Assembly (NCBI GenBank): GCA_963812915.1
Contig: CAWEXB010000008.1
Location: forward strand, 62,001-126,000
Reading direction: 5' to 3'
DNA: 64,000 nucleotides
Origin: JACVRW01 sp963812915
GTDB taxonomy: Bacteria > Actinomycetota > Thermoleophilia > Solirubrobacterales > Thermoleophilaceae
Part shown: positions 25,186-32,879 of the stretch, piece by piece
Position numbering within the stretch: position 1 is the stretch's first letter
Layout of the letters: every line of letters starts with the position of its first letter
Notes under the pieces: model-generated
Databases searched by the model: none
The model's input: the letters and a program-made list of their open reading frames with translations, nothing else
What the model was told of the DNA's origin: nothing
Made by a program: the position numbers and the translations under genes

Positions 25186-26921
25186 ACCGCGCGGGTCGCC
25201 TGCGTCACCTGGCAGGCCTGTTGCGTCCCTATCGGTCGCGCGTCCTGCTCATGCTGCTCGCGCTCTGGATCGCGACGGGAGCGGCGCTCGTGCCTCCTTA
25301 CCTGGCCGGCCGCGCCATCGACGATGGCATCCGCGGCGGCGACACCGACGCGCTGACGATCATCGTGGTCGCGTTCGTCGCGGCGGCGGTGATCAACTGG
25401 GGCGCGACCTACGTCCAGACCTATCTCATCAACTGGGTCGGTCAGCGCGCGCTGCAGGACCTTCGCCTCCAGTTGTTCGAGCACCTGCAGCGACTCTCGA
25501 TCGGCTTCTACTCCCGCCGCAAGACCGGCGTCCTGATTTCGCGAATCACCAACGACGTGCAGGCGCTCGACCAGCTCGTAACGGAGGGCATGTCCACCCT
25601 CGTCTCGGCCACGCTCACGCTGATCGGGACCGCCGTGATCCTCGTGGTGCTCGATCCGAGCCTGGCCCTCGTCACCTTCCTCACCTTCCCGGTGCTGCTG
25701 GTGGGGAGCCTGCTCTTCCGGATCGCCTCGTCCGGCGCCTACCGCGCAACCCGCGAGAAGATCGCGCAGGTCACCGCCTACCTGCAGGAGACCCTCTCGG
25801 GCGTCCGCGTGGTGAGGGCCTTCGGCCAGGAGCGGCGGCACCGGAGCCGCTTCGCGGAGCTGAACGACCAGAACCGCGAGGCGAACATGAGGACCGTCAA
25901 CCTCAACGCCGCCTACTTCCCGTCGGTCGAGTTGCTCTCGGCGGTCGCCACGGCGGCGATCCTGCTGTACGGGGGCAACCAGGTGCTCGACGGTGCGGTG
26001 ACGATCGGCGTACTGGCCTCGTTCGTGTTCTACCTCCAGAGCTTCTTCGACCCGATCCAGTCGCTCTCGCAGCTCTACACGACCTACCAGGCCGGCATGG
26101 CGGCGCTCGACAAGATCTTCGAGCTGCTCGACGAGGAGCCCGACATCGCCGACCGGCCGGACTCGGTCGAGCTGCCGCGGGTGCGCGGCGAGATCGACTT
26201 CGAGGACGTGAGGTTCTCGTACGACGGCGAGCAGCCGGCGCTGAGCGACGTCTCGCTGCACGTCCCACCCGGCCAGACCGTGGCGCTGGTGGGCGCGACG
26301 GGCGCCGGCAAATCGACGCTGGCCAAGCTGGTCGCGCGCTTCTACGACCCGGACGGCGGGCGCGTGCTCGTGGACGGCCACGACCTGCGGGACGTGACGG
26401 AACGCTCGCTGCGCTCGCAACTGGGAATCGTCCCGCAGGAGGGCTTCCTCTTCTCGGGCACGATCCGCGACAACATCGCGTTCGGCCGACCCGACGCCGG
26501 CGACGACCAGGTGTACGCCGCCGCCCGCGCGGTCGGCGCGCACGAGTTCATCGAGCGCCTGCCCGACGGCTATGACACCGAGGTCGGGGAGCGCGGCGGG
26601 AACCTGTCGGCCGGCCAGCGCCAGCTGGTGGCCTTCGCGCGGGCGGCGGCCGCCGATCCGCGCATCCTGATCCTCGACGAGGCGACTTCGAACGTCGACG
26701 TGCGCACCGAGGCGCAGATCGAGCGCGGCCTCCGGCGCGTGCTCGCCGGGAGGACGGCGATAGTGATCGCCCACCGGCTATCGACGATCCGCGGCGCCGG
26801 CCGGATCGTGGTGCTCGACCACAGTCGGATCGCCGAGCAGGGCACCCATGAGGAGCTGCTGGAGGCGGACGGGGCATACGCGCGGCTCTATCGGGACTGG
26901 GCGGAGCACACGGCCGCCTAA
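25182..26921 (+). CDS. ABC exporter half, consensus Walker B subunit
   Basis: 579 residues, same architecture. Walker A GATGAGKST; signature altered to LSAGQ (~475); Walker B ILILDEATS with catalytic Glu500; H-loop VIAHRLST. Paired with the upstream subunit, the dimer has one full site (this Walker A/B with the partner LSGGQ) and one degenerate site (Asp495 with LSAGQ). It starts with GTG overlapping the previous stop. Substrate is unknown; multidrug or lipid export is typical. Confidence 0.9.
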   Translation: MNRAGRLRHLAGLLRPYRSRVLLMLLALWIATGAALVPPYLAGRAIDDGIRGGDTDALTIIVVAFVAAAVINWGATYVQTYLINWVGQRALQDLRLQLFEHLQRLSIGFYSRRKTGVLISRITNDVQALDQLVTEGMSTLVSATLTLIGTAVILVVLDPSLALVTFLTFPVLLVGSLLFRIASSGAYRATREKIAQVTAYLQETLSGVRVVRAFGQERRHRSRFAELNDQNREANMRTVNLNAAYFPSVELLSAVATAAILLYGGNQVLDGAVTIGVLASFVFYLQSFFDPIQSLSQLYTTYQAGMAALDKIFELLDEEPDIADRPDSVELPRVRGEIDFEDVRFSYDGEQPALSDVSLHVPPGQTVALVGATGAGKSTLAKLVARFYDPDGGRVLVDGHDLRDVTERSLRSQLGIVPQEGFLFSGTIRDNIAFGRPDAGDDQVYAAARAVGAHEFIERLPDGYDTEVGERGGNLSAGQRQLVAFARAAAADPRILILDEATSNVDVRTEAQIERGLRRVLAGRTAIVIAHRLSTIRGAGRIVVLDHSRIAEQGTHEELLEADGAYARLYRDWAEHTAA

Positions 26922-26924
26922 CGC

Positions 26925-26975
26925 TCAGCGCGTGACCTCGATGGCGCCCACCATGCCGGCGTGGAGCGTGCACGC
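26925..26975 (-). pseudogene. Cupredoxin C-terminal remnant
   Basis: Seventeen codons on the minus strand read ACTLHAGMVGAIEVTR and stop. C-x2-H-x2-M followed by a last beta strand is the copper-ligand loop of plastocyanin-like proteins. A TAG stands directly before it in frame and no other part of the gene is present, so this is a severed 3' end. Confidence 0.55.
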
Positions 26976-26990
26976 CTAAGGGTTACAAGG

Positions 26991-27015
26991 CTGCCCCCCA
27001 GGGATTCGAACCCCG
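26991..27015 (-). pseudogene. tRNA 3'-end fragment (T-arm and acceptor strand)
   Basis: The minus strand reads CGGGGTTCGAATCCCTG, a perfect T-arm of 5+7+5, followed by GGGGGCAG as acceptor strand plus discriminator. No matching TGCCCCC 5' strand, D-arm or anticodon arm is found upstream. It looks like the 3' part left by integration or deletion at a tRNA gene. It shares its T-arm, with one base change, with the tRNA-Gln 300 bases away. Confidence 0.5.
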
Positions 27016-27116
27016 CCTACCTCGTCCAAGCGAAAGCGCACGAGACTGCGCGTGCGGGTGCCGCGCGGCTGATCGCGCCGGGTCGGCGCGGCTGAGCAAG
27101 CAGGGCCCATTCTGGG

Positions 27117-27251
27117 TCACGCGGCCTCCGCGCGTCGAAGCCGCGCTGCCTCGAGCCTTCGCAGCCGCCGGTTTCTACCCGAGAAGTTGGGGGTCTGCGA
27201 ATGGCAGTCGGGGCAAAGCAGAGCCCATCCGGAACGGACGGATAGCCCCGG
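27117..27251 (-). pseudogene. HNH endonuclease C-terminal remnant
   Basis: Between two in-frame stops the minus strand reads ALLCPDCHSQTPNFSGRN and then an Arg-rich tail ending AEAA. CPxCHxxT is the zinc-binding end of many small HNH nucleases; the catalytic HH-N part upstream is lost. HNH genes are common in mobile elements. Confidence 0.55.
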
Positions 27252-27288
27252 TCAAGGGACTTGCAAGCCTCTATCCTTCTCGACCGAT

Positions 27289-27360
27289 TGGGGGGTCGTC
27301 TAATCGGCAAGACGCCAGCCTCTGGAGCTGGTTATCGGGGTTCGAGTCCCTGCCCCCCAG
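27289..27360 (+). tRNA. tRNA-Gln (anticodon CUG)
   Basis: A 72-base cloverleaf: acceptor TGGGGGG (27289-27295) pairs with CCCCCCA (27353-27359), discriminator G at 27360; D-stem GTCT/AGAC; anticodon stem CCAGC/GCTGG with loop CTCTGGA, anticodon CTG; T-arm CGGGG-TTCGAGT-CCCTG. CCA is not encoded. Reads CAG codons for glutamine. Confidence 0.95.
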
Positions 27361-27405
27361 TAGCAATTCCGGCCGGTCCATTAGGGAACATCTGTTCGTC
27401 AGCAC

Positions 27406-28218
27406 CTAAGCCGCCACGCGCGCCGCCGGCACCAACCGCAGCCGGTCCGGCAGGAACGGCACCACCGCGCGCTTCACGTACTCGCCGCCCGCCCTCACCA
27501 GTGCCTTGCGGACGAACGCCGGCGGCAGCGGTGCGAAGCCGTACTCGGCGCGAATGCGGTCGGGCAGCAGCGCGATCGTGATGAAGTTGATCGTCTCGAC
27601 GAGCGGCTGGGCGGTCCAGGGCACGGGTGGCTCGAGCACGATTGCGCGAGCCCGCTCGCGGGCCCAGTCGGTCACGTGGAGGCGATCGCCGTCCAGCATC
27701 TCGCGGCGGTAGTCGTCGAGGTCGGCGACGGTGCGCGGCATGTCGCGCACCCGCAGGCCGAACAGCCGGCCGACGCGCTTGTAGTCCTCCCAGTAGCGGG
27801 CCTCGTCGTCGGCCGAGAGCGAGCCGACGTAGGTGCGGTAGACCACGAGGCCCGAGTCCACGAGCGTGAACAGGACCCAGAGCAGCAACTCGGGGTCGTC
27901 GGCGCGGTACGGCGTGCCGGCGGGATAGGGCCCAACGGACTCGCGCAGCGTCCCGGTCACCCGACGGTGCATCGCGCGTACGCGACGACAGACCCGATCC
28001 GCGTCCTCGCGCTCGCCGAACCCGATCGCGCTCAGCACCGCGGCGGTGCGCGCCAGCCGATCGTAGGGCTCCTCCATCGCGGTCGAGTGGGCCAGCAGCC
28101 CGGACACCGCCAGCGGGTGGGCCGCCTGCATCAGCAGCGCCCGCGGGCCCGCCAGGGCCAGCGCACGCTCGCGGTGCACGCGACGCAGCACCGAGTCGTT
28201 GTCGAAGTAGCCGGCCAC
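27406..28218 (-). CDS. DUF2236 / MpaB-like oxygenase family protein
   Basis: 270 residues. RRVHRERALALAGPRALLMQAAHPLAVSGL is the conserved N-terminal block (quote: GPRALLMQAAHPLAV), with His residues also in AMHRRVTG and FTLVDSGLVVYRTYVG further on. The family includes latex-clearing protein-like and MpaB-type haem proteins; the His that would bind haem is present, but activity is unproved. Start is GTG at 28218, seven bases after TACCCT on the minus strand, a leaderless pattern. Confidence 0.83.
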   Translation of the reverse strand: MAGYFDNDSVLRRVHRERALALAGPRALLMQAAHPLAVSGLLAHSTAMEEPYDRLARTAAVLSAIGFGEREDADRVCRRVRAMHRRVTGTLRESVGPYPAGTPYRADDPELLLWVLFTLVDSGLVVYRTYVGSLSADDEARYWEDYKRVGRLFGLRVRDMPRTVADLDDYRREMLDGDRLHVTDWARERARAIVLEPPVPWTAQPLVETINFITIALLPDRIRAEYGFAPLPPAFVRKALVRAGGEYVKRAVVPFLPDRLRLVPAARVAA

Positions 28219-28246
28219 TGACCCGAGGGTACGGATGCAGCCGGCG

Positions 28247-29476
28247 CTAGAGCGAGGCCAGGTCCGTGCCCTCGTCAGCCAGCGCGGCCGGATCGGGCGA
28301 GGCGTGCTCCCTGATGAAGCGGCGGGCGTGCTCGAGGTCGTCGGAGCGGCCCACCGTCAGCGCTGCCGTCACCCGGCCGTCGTCGAGGTAGAAGGCGGTG
28401 AAGTCGCCGTCGTCGAGCGACCCCCGCACGACCGTCTCGCCCGAGCCGGGTCCCACGTACTCCATCCAGGTCCAGTCCGCCAGGTCGGAGAAGAAGTAGG
28501 GCACCACGTCGTGCTCCACCCCGCGACCGAGCAGGTTGAGCGCGGCCGTCTTCCCTTGGTTGAAGGCGTGGTCCCAGTGCTCGATGCGCATCGGACGCCC
28601 GTGGATCGGGCTGTCGTACTCGCAAATGTCGCCGGCGGCGAAGATCCCGGGTACGGAGGTCTCGAGCCCGCTCGAACACCTGACGCCGCGGGCCTCACCC
28701 AGCTCGAGACCGGCCTGCTTTGCGAGCGTCGTGTCCGGCAGGACGCCGGCGCCCACGACGACGGCGTCGCAGGCCAGCTCGAGCCCGCTCTTGGTCACGA
28801 CCTTGCGGACCCGCCCATCCGAGCCCTCGAAGCGGTCGAGCTCCTGCCCGCCGTACACCTCGACCCCGTGGTCCTCCAGCACTCTCTGGAAGTAACCGCC
28901 CACCTTGGCTCCGTAGGAGTTCTCGTGCGTGACGTTCTCCAGCATCACGATCGAGCACTTCACCCCGTGCGCCCAGGTGAGCGAGGCCGCGACCTCGGTT
29001 CCGATGTAGCTGCCCCCGATCACCACCATCCGCTCGGCGCGGCCGGCCTCCGCGCGGATCGCCTCCGAGTTCGCGAACGCCCGCAGGTAGTGGATGCCGT
29101 CGAGCTCGCAGCCGTCCACCCGCAGCCGGCGAACGTTTGCACCGGTGGCGAGGAGCGCCCTGCCGAACTCGATCTCGTCCTTCGTCGACAGCGTGACCAC
29201 GCGCTCGCGCGGATCGAGCTTCATCACGCTCGTGCGCAGCATCAGGTCGATGTTCTGCTCCCGCCACCATTCGTCCGGACGGAACAGCACCTCGTCCCGC
29301 GACTCCTTGCCCTGCAGATATCCCTTCGAGAGCGGCGGCCGGTTGTACGGCGGATCGGGCTCGCGGCTGACCAGCATAACGGAGCCGTCCGCGCCCTCCT
29401 CCCGCAACCAGCGCGCACAGTTCGCCGCGGCGAGACCGCCGCCGATCAACAGGTAGTCGACCTTCCGACGGGCCAC
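28247..29476 (-). CDS. NAD(P)/FAD-dependent oxidoreductase (ferredoxin/rubredoxin reductase type)
   Basis: 409 residues. FAD-binding LLIGGGLAAANCARWL at the N-terminus, PPYNRPPLSKGYLQG, the NAD-binding VVIGGSYIGTEVAASL (~150), and GIFAAGDICEYD with the second FAD contact. The C-terminal ~100 residues form the reductase-specific interface domain. These enzymes pass electrons from NAD(P)H to ferredoxin-like partners; none is adjacent. GTG at 29476 follows the stop of the RCK gene by two bases, so it is in that operon. Confidence 0.87.
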   Translation of the reverse strand: MARRKVDYLLIGGGLAAANCARWLREEGADGSVMLVSREPDPPYNRPPLSKGYLQGKESRDEVLFRPDEWWREQNIDLMLRTSVMKLDPRERVVTLSTKDEIEFGRALLATGANVRRLRVDGCELDGIHYLRAFANSEAIRAEAGRAERMVVIGGSYIGTEVAASLTWAHGVKCSIVMLENVTHENSYGAKVGGYFQRVLEDHGVEVYGGQELDRFEGSDGRVRKVVTKSGLELACDAVVVGAGVLPDTTLAKQAGLELGEARGVRCSSGLETSVPGIFAAGDICEYDSPIHGRPMRIEHWDHAFNQGKTAALNLLGRGVEHDVVPYFFSDLADWTWMEYVGPGSGETVVRGSLDDGDFTAFYLDDGRVTAALTVGRSDDLEHARRFIREHASPDPAALADEGTDLASL

Positions 29477-29478
29477 GA

Positions 29479-30153
29479 CTACGCCGCGGCGCCGGAGCGG
29501 TTGGTGAAGCGCTCGGTCACCCGCGGCTCGATGCCCACGTCGAGCACGAGCAGGACCTCGTCGCCCGCCTGGACGACCGAGTCGCCTGCTGGGACGAAGC
29601 CGCCTCCGTCGCGCAGGATCGAGATCACGAGCGAGCCGTCGGGCAGCCCGAGGTTTTTGACCGCCCTGCCGGCGGCCTCCGAGCCCTCGGCCACCTCGAG
29701 CTCGATGATCTCGAGCCGCTCCTCGGGCAGGTCGAGCAGGTGGACCAGACCGTACTTCGGCACCTCGTGCTCGATCAGGCGCAGGATCAGGTCGGTCGCG
29801 GAGATGACCGGCTTCACGCCGAGCAACTCGAAATGCTGGAGATTTCGGGGGTTGTTGCAGCGAGCGACGATCCGCGGGACGCCGTACTTCTCGCGCGCGA
29901 CCTGCGAGATCAGGATGTTGTCCTCGTCGTCGCCGGTGACGGCGACGACCAGGTCGGCGCGCTCGATGCCGCCACGCTCGAGGACCCACAGCTCGGAGCC
30001 GTCGCCGTACTGGGCGCTGTGCTCGAGCTCCTCCTCCACCACCGAGTAGCGGGCCTGGTCGGACTCGATCACGGTGACCTCGTTGCTTTTGTTGATCAGC
30101 TCCCGGGCGAGGTTCCAGCCGACCTTCCCGGCGCCGACGATCAGCACGTACAT
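29479..30153 (-). CDS. TrkA-like RCK protein with RCK_N and RCK_C domains
   Basis: 224 residues. YVLIVGAGKVGWNLARELI is the Rossmann nucleotide-binding loop; VVAVTGDDEDNILISQVAREKYGV completes RCK_N, and residues ~135-215 form RCK_C (GLPDGSLVISILRDGG, VQAGDEVLLVL). Such proteins gate potassium channels or transporters in response to NAD(H), ATP or c-di-AMP. It lies four bases after a second RCK gene, as in ceoB/ceoC of mycobacteria. Confidence 0.9.
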   Translation of the reverse strand: MYVLIVGAGKVGWNLARELINKSNEVTVIESDQARYSVVEEELEHSAQYGDGSELWVLERGGIERADLVVAVTGDDEDNILISQVAREKYGVPRIVARCNNPRNLQHFELLGVKPVISATDLILRLIEHEVPKYGLVHLLDLPEERLEIIELEVAEGSEAAGRAVKNLGLPDGSLVISILRDGGGFVPAGDSVVQAGDEVLLVLDVGIEPRVTERFTNRSGAAA

Positions 30154-30157
30154 GACC

Positions 30158-30604
30158 CTACCCCGACACTCCCTCGAAGCGAATCTGGCCCCGCACCGCG
30201 GCCTCGAGCAGCTCGATCGCGGTCTGCGTCGGGCAGACGGTCTGGAGGCCCTGCTCGGCGTACCAGCGCGCTCGTGCGGGATCGAGCACACGTACGACGA
30301 CGCGCTCGACTTCGAAGCGGCGCCTGGCTATCTGGGCGATCACCAGGTTGGTGTTGTCGCCGTCGGTGGATGCCACGAACGCGTCGGCCTCCTCGATGCC
30401 GGCGGCCAAGAGCGCATCGAGCTCGAGCGCCGTGCCGACCGTGTACCGGCCGCCGCGCTCCTCCCAGCTCTCCGCCTGCCCGCGATCGAGTAGCGCGATC
30501 GCCTCCGGATCCTCGTCGAGGACCGAGACCTCGTGGCCCTCGCCGAGCATCGAGTTGGCGATCGCCGAGCCGACGCGCCCGCAACCGACAATCAAGACAA
30601 GCAT
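30158..30604 (-). CDS. TrkA-N (RCK_N only) potassium regulator subunit
   Basis: 148 residues. LVLIVGCGRVGSAIANSMLGEGHEV binds the nucleotide; FVASTDGDNTNLVIAQIARRRFEV is the second half of the Rossmann domain. No RCK_C domain follows, so it probably pairs with the 224-residue protein encoded next. It is the first gene of the minus-strand run that ends with the flavoprotein. Confidence 0.88.
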   Translation of the reverse strand: MLVLIVGCGRVGSAIANSMLGEGHEVSVLDEDPEAIALLDRGQAESWEERGGRYTVGTALELDALLAAGIEEADAFVASTDGDNTNLVIAQIARRRFEVERVVVRVLDPARARWYAEQGLQTVCPTQTAIELLEAAVRGQIRFEGVSG

Positions 30605-30674
30605 CGAGGTTCACTCTACATGTGCGTTCGTGAACTTCCTGTTGCGCGAGCGCGCACCGCGCGGCGCCGCCCAG

Positions 30675-32702
30675 CTAGGGCAGAACGCCCTCGCGAGTGT
30701 CCTCCTGGCCCGCCGGCGGCGCGGTGAGGATCACCCGGCAGTTCGCCTTCTCGACCACGTAGCGAGTGGTCTCCCCGACGAACCGATCGCGGGCGAGTCC
30801 CCGGCCGCCCAGGATCGCGCCACCCCGCACGCGGCTCGGCTCCTCGGCCGCGAGCACGATCGCCTCCACCCCCCGGCGACGCGCTTCGGCCACTATCGCC
30901 TGGCCGGCCGTGCGCCCGCGCACCATGGCGGTCGCAACCTCCACGCCCTCGTACTCCTCGCCCACCTGTTTTGCCCGCGCCAGCACGCGCTTGGCCTCCT
31001 GAACGCGCTCCTCGGAAACGCGGGCGTCGATCGGAAGCGACATAGGGATCTCGAACACGTAGAGCGCCTCCAGCACCGCGCCGTCGCCCTCCTCGTCCTC
31101 GGCGGCGGCCAGGCGGCCGGCCGTGCCGACGATGTCGTCGTCGAGCGGCGTGCCCAGGACCGGCACGAGGATGCTGCCGTATTCCGCCGCCGAGGTCTCC
31201 TGTAGCGCCTCGGCGGGGATCGTGAACCGCTGGGTGAGCGACTTGCCCTGGGCACGGCGGTAGATCACGTACAGGGCGACGCCGGACACCATCCAGGCGC
31301 CGCCGATCACGCGTGCGCCCTCGTGCAGCGTCACCACGCTGATCCAGGCGGCGATCGCGAAGGCCGCCCCGAGCGCCGCCGGCAGCGGAATGCTGCCCCT
31401 GCCGACCCGGATCGAGAGTGGCACGCGAAAGGCGCTCGGCCGCTCCGCTTCGCGGAACCGCAGGACGATGACCGAGAGGTGCGCCATCGCGAAGCTGATC
31501 ATCGCGCCGAACGCGAACACCCCGGCGAGGAACTCGAGGTCGTGCGGGACCGCCAACGCGAAGGCGATGAGGGCGGCGATCGAGATCGCCACGTAGGGCG
31601 TCCCGCGGCTTCCGTGCAGCCTCCCGGCTGCGCTCGGAATCTGGCGGTTCGTGGCCAGCGAGTAGGCGAGCCGGGCGAGTCCGAGCATCAGACCGTTCAT
31701 CGCCACGACCAGCATCGCGGCGGCGACCGCGCCGATGACGTAGCGGCCCGCGTCCATCAACCAGTCCGGGTCGAAGGCCGCGACGATGCCGAGCACCGGG
31801 CCCTCGATGAACGTCCCGCCGAGGGCCGTCCGGCCGCCCTGCACCGGCTGCGCCATCAGCCCCGCGGTGGAGACGGCCAGGAACAGCACCAAGGCAACGG
31901 CGGCGGTCGCGATCACGACGCGCCGCAGGCCACGGCGACCGACCCGCACTTCGCCCGCGAGCCCCGAGGCGGCCTCGACGCCCATCAGAGCGACGGCGGC
32001 CACGACGCTGGCGAAGATCGCGTCCTCCCACTCCGGCACCTCACCGAGCTCGACGGAGTCGACGATCGCGCCCGCGTCGAAGAACTGGGCGAAGGCGATC
32101 CCTGCCACCGCCAGCAGCAGCACGGCGCTGAGCAGCGACACCCTCAGCACCATGCCAAGCCGCGCCGCGGACAGCCCGCGGACGTTCTGCGCGGCGACAT
32201 ACGCGAGCGCGACCCCTGCGATCACGATCTCGACCACCCCGTCGTCCAGATCGCTCCAGAAGACCGCCAGGTAATCGGTGATGGAGACGGCGGCGGCCGC
32301 CATCACGATCAGGTAGTCGAGCAGGATCGCCCAGCCCGCGATGAAGCTCCAGAACTCGTCGAACGCATAGCGGGCGAAGGTCGAGGCGCCGCCGCGCTCG
32401 ATGTGAAGCGAGCTCCCTTCCACGTAGGTGGCGATCGTCACCAGCAGGAAAAGCCAGGCCAACAGATAGACGGCCGGCGTGAGCCCGAGCGCGTCTCCGG
32501 CCACCACCCCGAGCGAGAAGAAGACCCCCGATACGACCGCGCTGAGCATGATCGCGAACAGCGCGGGCTCGCCGAGACCGCGGGCGACGCGCGCCTCGGC
32601 CCGCTCCGACCCTCGCCTGATCTGGGAACGTGCGCGGCTCGCCACCGGCGCGCGACGTTCGCCGCCGGCCTCGTTCACCGGCGGCCGCCGCGGGCGAGCC
32701 AC
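30675..32702 (-). CDS. APC-superfamily permease with C-terminal Usp-like domain (1)
   Basis: 675 residues. A basic ~40-residue N-terminus, about twelve membrane segments (~45-480) with YVEGSSLHIERGGASTFARYAFDEFWSF as the APC signature region, and a cytosolic universal-stress-protein-like domain (~510-660; SILVPVLGTPLDDD). The layout resembles the potassium importer KimA as well as amino-acid permeases. Neighbouring RCK genes favour potassium; this is inference. Start GTG at 32702 overlaps the small membrane protein gene by 28 bases; a later start is possible. Confidence 0.8.
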   Translation of the reverse strand: MARPRRPPVNEAGGERRAPVASRARSQIRRGSERAEARVARGLGEPALFAIMLSAVVSGVFFSLGVVAGDALGLTPAVYLLAWLFLLVTIATYVEGSSLHIERGGASTFARYAFDEFWSFIAGWAILLDYLIVMAAAAVSITDYLAVFWSDLDDGVVEIVIAGVALAYVAAQNVRGLSAARLGMVLRVSLLSAVLLLAVAGIAFAQFFDAGAIVDSVELGEVPEWEDAIFASVVAAVALMGVEAASGLAGEVRVGRRGLRRVVIATAAVALVLFLAVSTAGLMAQPVQGGRTALGGTFIEGPVLGIVAAFDPDWLMDAGRYVIGAVAAAMLVVAMNGLMLGLARLAYSLATNRQIPSAAGRLHGSRGTPYVAISIAALIAFALAVPHDLEFLAGVFAFGAMISFAMAHLSVIVLRFREAERPSAFRVPLSIRVGRGSIPLPAALGAAFAIAAWISVVTLHEGARVIGGAWMVSGVALYVIYRRAQGKSLTQRFTIPAEALQETSAAEYGSILVPVLGTPLDDDIVGTAGRLAAAEDEEGDGAVLEALYVFEIPMSLPIDARVSEERVQEAKRVLARAKQVGEEYEGVEVATAMVRGRTAGQAIVAEARRRGVEAIVLAAEEPSRVRGGAILGGRGLARDRFVGETTRYVVEKANCRVILTAPPAGQEDTREGVLP

Positions 32703-32860
32703 AGCCGCCCGGCGCCGAGCAGGACGAACATCGTCCCGAGAATCACGCCGAGGGCGAGCGCGCCGCCGCCGCGCGCGAGGGCCGACACGATCATCGCCGC
32801 GCCGACCACAACGAGCAGCCCGCCGAGTGCTCGGGTAGACGCGAGGTACGCGCGTTGCAC
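32675..32860 (-). CDS. Small two-helix membrane protein
   Basis: 61 residues with two hydrophobic segments (~13-28 and ~36-55) joined by ARGGGALAL, positive ends and no known domain. It lies between the two APC-Usp permease genes on the same strand and overlaps the second one, so it may be an accessory subunit. Existence is supported by position and composition only. Confidence 0.55.
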   Translation of the reverse strand: MQRAYLASTRALGGLLVVVGAAMIVSALARGGGALALGVILGTMFVLLGAGRLWLARGGRR

Positions 32861-32879
32861 GCCCGTATCGTAGTCCCGA

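Noticed and set aside
24705..26774. A 689-codon open frame on the minus strand
   Set aside because: Antisense of the second ABC exporter subunit, whose Walker and signature motifs are intact on the plus strand.
26991..27300. tmRNA on the minus strand
   Set aside because: TTGGACG before the T-arm looks tmRNA-like, but there is no GGTTTCGAC-type 5' end, no tag frame ending in LAA plus stop, and the acceptor strand GGGGGCAG does not fit.
31323..32873. A 516-codon plus-strand frame
   Set aside because: Antisense to the APC-Usp permease; composition dominated by Arg, His, Asp and no recognisable domain.
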